The notes beneath the pieces are model-generated. The model was given only the letters and a program-made list of their open reading frames with translations, was not told where the DNA came from and did not search any database. From Paraspadella gotoi (lineage: Eukaryota; Chaetognatha): DNA of 64,000 nucleotides. Where the stretch lies: positions 16,448,432 through 16,512,431 of the forward strand of contig CM119269.1 of the NCBI GenBank assembly GCA_051294375.1. The letters run 5' to 3'. Positions 61,621-64,000 of the stretch are shown here, one piece after another. The first letter of the stretch is position 1, and each line of letters opens with the position of its first letter. Position numbers and translations under genes: made by a program.

Positions 61621-61711
61621 GTTGGGAAAACTCGACGTGATTCAAGACAATCAAAAGGAGCTGCTTCAGCGAATCGAAAGTTGCGAGGAAAAGTTCACCA
61701 AGATTCAAGCA
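61621..61711 (+). CDS. Candidate exon upstream of adenosine kinase
   Basis: 91 bases between a (T)n GCCCAG acceptor and a GTAAGT donor. Open in one phase, encoding LGKLDVIQDNQKELLQRIES followed by CEEKFTKIQA, a helical, coiled-coil-like segment. It ends in phase 0, exactly the phase needed to continue into ATG TTG GGC of the adenosine kinase exon at 62529. It could therefore be an N-terminal extension, or the last piece of another gene. No exon with the required incoming phase was found upstream. Confidence 0.45.
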
Positions 61712-62528
61712 GTAAGTAGGTTGTTGTTGTTGTTGATTTGGTTTTGTTTGAATTTTTTTTTTTTTTTTTCTGGTTGGCTTAAAAATGGTATCTGCTTCGA
61801 TTGGACGAATCAACAAAGATTTAGGATGCATTAGAATTCTGAGACAGGACCTTGTGCGAAAAGACCTAACCCCTTTAACCGATCGGACTCAGAGAATTTT
61901 CTTACAATCTGAATGTGTCATTTATGTTATTTACATGTAATTGAGAATATGTTCCATCTCGTAAAGTAAGAAAACGGTTACTTGGTTACTTCTGAAAAGT
62001 AGACTTTCTTTTACTTTCTGTTTCACCACGATTTATCTAAAATTGAATATTAAAAACGATTGATAAACAATTTTTCAAAGTTATGTTTGACGCATTTATA
62101 ATATTGATATTCAGTTTTATATTTTGAAGTATTATTAGCGTTTTCTTATGTTTACGTTCGAAGTTTCTCGGCGGCGGCAGCGAAAAATATAATTACTCGA
62201 AAATCCTTACGAAAGCGTTTAATTGTTAAACATTTAGGATGCGGTGATCTAAGGGTAAGTTTAGCCAAGAATTTTTTTTAATTTTTGCTCTTAACATTTT
62301 GAATTGTAAAAAGAAAATTAAGTTTTTAAATTCGGAAAACGTAACAATTTTGAAGCCACATTTGATTATTTCCTGACGCATAAATAACGTTAATTTTAAT
62401 CTTTCGATGCTTTAGTTCTAATATTGAAAACTAACTTAATCGCCCTTTGATGTCTTTTGTTTTTAAATTAAATAATACCATATGTAATAATCATAAGTTT
62501 GTTAAAATCTTCTTAACTCCCGACGCAG
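61712..62528. other. Intron or promoter of adenosine kinase, no feature
   Basis: AT-rich sequence with no convincing exon. If adenosine kinase starts at 62529 this holds its 5' UTR intron. Confidence 0.5.
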
Positions 62529-63056
62529 ATGTTGGGCTACGACGTCCCGGAGGGAGAGGTCCAAGACGGCATCCTTCTCGGATTCGGGAATCCTCTGCTC
62601 GATGTCATCGTCAAAGCCGAGGCCCCTTTGCTTCGGAAGTTCGGACTCAAGGTCAGTTCGGGTTCAAGGGGTTAGGATCGGGAAATGACAACGGAGTCTA
62701 AGTAACAGTAAAGCTGAAACATTTTGGAGATGCCCGCCAGTTCTCTAAGCCTCCCTGGTCCCAAAGGCAGGAATTTTATATAATCCAAATATATATATAT
62801 ATAATATATATAAATTTAGATAAGTTCTCCCTGCTTTTCTCCTTTCCCCTCGTCGATCTCTATCTGCAATCCTTTTCTCTATCTCTTCCCTTTCTCTCTC
62901 CTTCTCATTTCCCTCGCAAAAGGCCAACGATGCGATCCTCGCCGCGCCCAAGCATCTCCCGCTCTTCGACATCATCAAGCAAGCACCATACGAGCCCATT
63001 TATTTGGCCGGTAAGCGGGTTAAAGAAAAGGGAGGGTGAATGAGGTTGGGAGGGGG

Positions 63057-63091
<35 letters not shown>

Positions 63092-63795
63092 TGATGAATA
63101 TTAGAGAAAAAGGGGAAAAAATGAGAAAGTGCCTCGACAGAGAAAAAGAGAGAGAAACGTTAAAGAGTGATGTGCGAGTGGAGAAAATTAAAAACAGATC
63201 TCCTTTCAATTTTGATTACATGCAAAAAGTGAAAAAAAATTATTTCTACTTTTTTTTTTATTATTTTTAGCCGACGTCCTAGAAGAAAGGTCATAACGAG
63301 AGAAAGATGAAAAAGAGAGAGAAAGAGAAAGAGCTAGAGCGTGAGATATAAACATCGTGGCCAATGCAACGTCTTGGTGTTCCCTCATCCTCTTACTCTT
63401 GAGTTAAAATTCAGGCTCGGTTATTCCTTCATGTGTCAAATTAATTATCTCAGAATATTTAACTCAATCTAGCCGCGAGTATGAAAAGCCTTCTCAGTTT
63501 TCTCCTTTTAATAAAATTTCCTCAAACTTTGATTAGAGTTTTACGTCACATTTCCTTCGCCCCGACCACGCCCACATTCTCTCTTCTCCACCAGGCGGCG
63601 CCTGTCAAAACTCCATCCGCGTCTCCCAGTGGCTGCTGAAGAAAAATCAGGCGACGACTTTCTTCGGTTGCGTCGGAAACGACGAAGATGGCGTCAAGTT
63701 GGAAGAGGTCGCCAAACAAGGAGGTCTCTCTCTCTATCTATCTCTTCTCTCTCTTTCCTCTCTCCTCTCTCTCTTCTCTCTCCTCTCTCCTCTCT

Positions 63796-63841
<46 letters not shown>

Positions 63842-64000
63842 TCAACTTTTCACAATCTCAGTTCCTCTCAACATCACCCTCTCGTCCTTTCCTCCCCCAC
63901 GCACCTTTCCAACATCTCCGACACCCCTTTCTCCCATTCCCCCCCATCTCCCCACGCGACAAGGCGTGCGCGTGATGTACCAGCGCCATCCGACGGAACG
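62529..64000 (+). CDS. ADK: Adenosine kinase, 5' part
   Basis: Adenosine kinase phosphorylates adenosine to AMP with ATP (PfkB/ribokinase family). Exons 62529-62651, 62923-63010, 63595-63723 and 63964 to the window end join in phase. Motifs: GFGNPLLDVI at residues 18-27, the substrate-binding N-terminal strand of the family; APKHLPLFD; then AGGACQNSIRVSQWLL (70-85) with the GG and QNS adenosine-pocket residues; and FFGCVGNDEDG. The usual protein is about 345 aa, so roughly the first third is here. The ATG lies directly after a CAG acceptor, which implies a spliced 5' UTR or an N-terminal extension through the exon at 61621-61711. The third intron begins with a (TC)n array immediately at the donor. 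Confidence 0.92.
63057..63090. repeat. (GA)n array
   Basis: A short GA run in the second adenosine kinase intron. Confidence 0.9.
63724..63838. repeat. (TC)n array at a splice donor
   Basis: CT repeats starting with the donor GTCTCT itself and continuing through about 115 bases of the third adenosine kinase intron. Confidence 0.95.

Overview
This window is eukaryotic nuclear DNA, most likely from an invertebrate animal with motile cilia. The evidence is GT-AG introns in every convincing gene, a nuclear-type tRNA-Ser(AGA), GC-rich exons in AT-rich introns packed with microsatellites, and ciliary-type genes (adenylate kinase 8 and a CCDC162-like giant). I could not fix the phylum. All gene models were built by hand by joining open exons at GT/AG sites and testing that codon phase carries across each junction. 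Names rest on remembered family motifs, not on searches.

Layout. 1-7 kb: almost no supportable gene; it holds a small inverted-repeat element and low-complexity DNA. 7.2-8.4 kb (-): a coiled-coil gene running into an assembly gap. 9.4-21.4 kb (+): adenylate kinase 8. 22.4-42.8 kb (-): a giant gene of about 36 exons and 2,100 codons, CCDC162-like. One of its introns carries a complete secreted cysteine-rich (ShKT-like) gene on the opposite strand (27.9-29.6 kb); another carries a tRNA-Ser (35.0 kb). 43.5-44.6 kb (+): a tail-anchored membrane protein. 45.2-49.1 kb (+): an acidic/basic, repeat-rich protein of about 688 aa that I do not recognise. 49.5-50.0 kb (-): a two-exon small acidic protein. 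51.3-53.1 kb (+): an unrecognised 381-aa protein. 55.4-59.3 kb (+): a complete 13-exon SLC22-type transporter. 60.1 kb (-): an orphan exon. 60.6-61.2 kb (+): a single-exon Lys/Ala/Pro/Asp-repeat protein. 62.5 kb to the end (+): the 5' part of adenosine kinase.

Assembly condition matters. About 6.3 kb (13.56-19.84 kb) is an indel-ridden second copy of 19.86-26.19 kb, separated from it by a 25-N gap. A second gap cluster (37.5-38.2 kb) is also flanked by duplicated sequence. Both look like gap-filling or haplotype artefacts. They break AK8 and the CCDC162-like gene if read literally, so exon counts in these regions should not be read as biology.

Most of the unusual structure is in the repeats: (TC)n arrays that form the polypyrimidine tract before several exons, GAC runs giving poly-Asp in five neighbouring genes, and a short dispersed element with a GCGAGTACTCGC-type palindrome and a tetranucleotide-repeat core. 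There is no operon or pathway logic linking the genes beyond two (AK8 and adenosine kinase) handling adenine nucleotides/nucleosides and several probably belonging to cilia.
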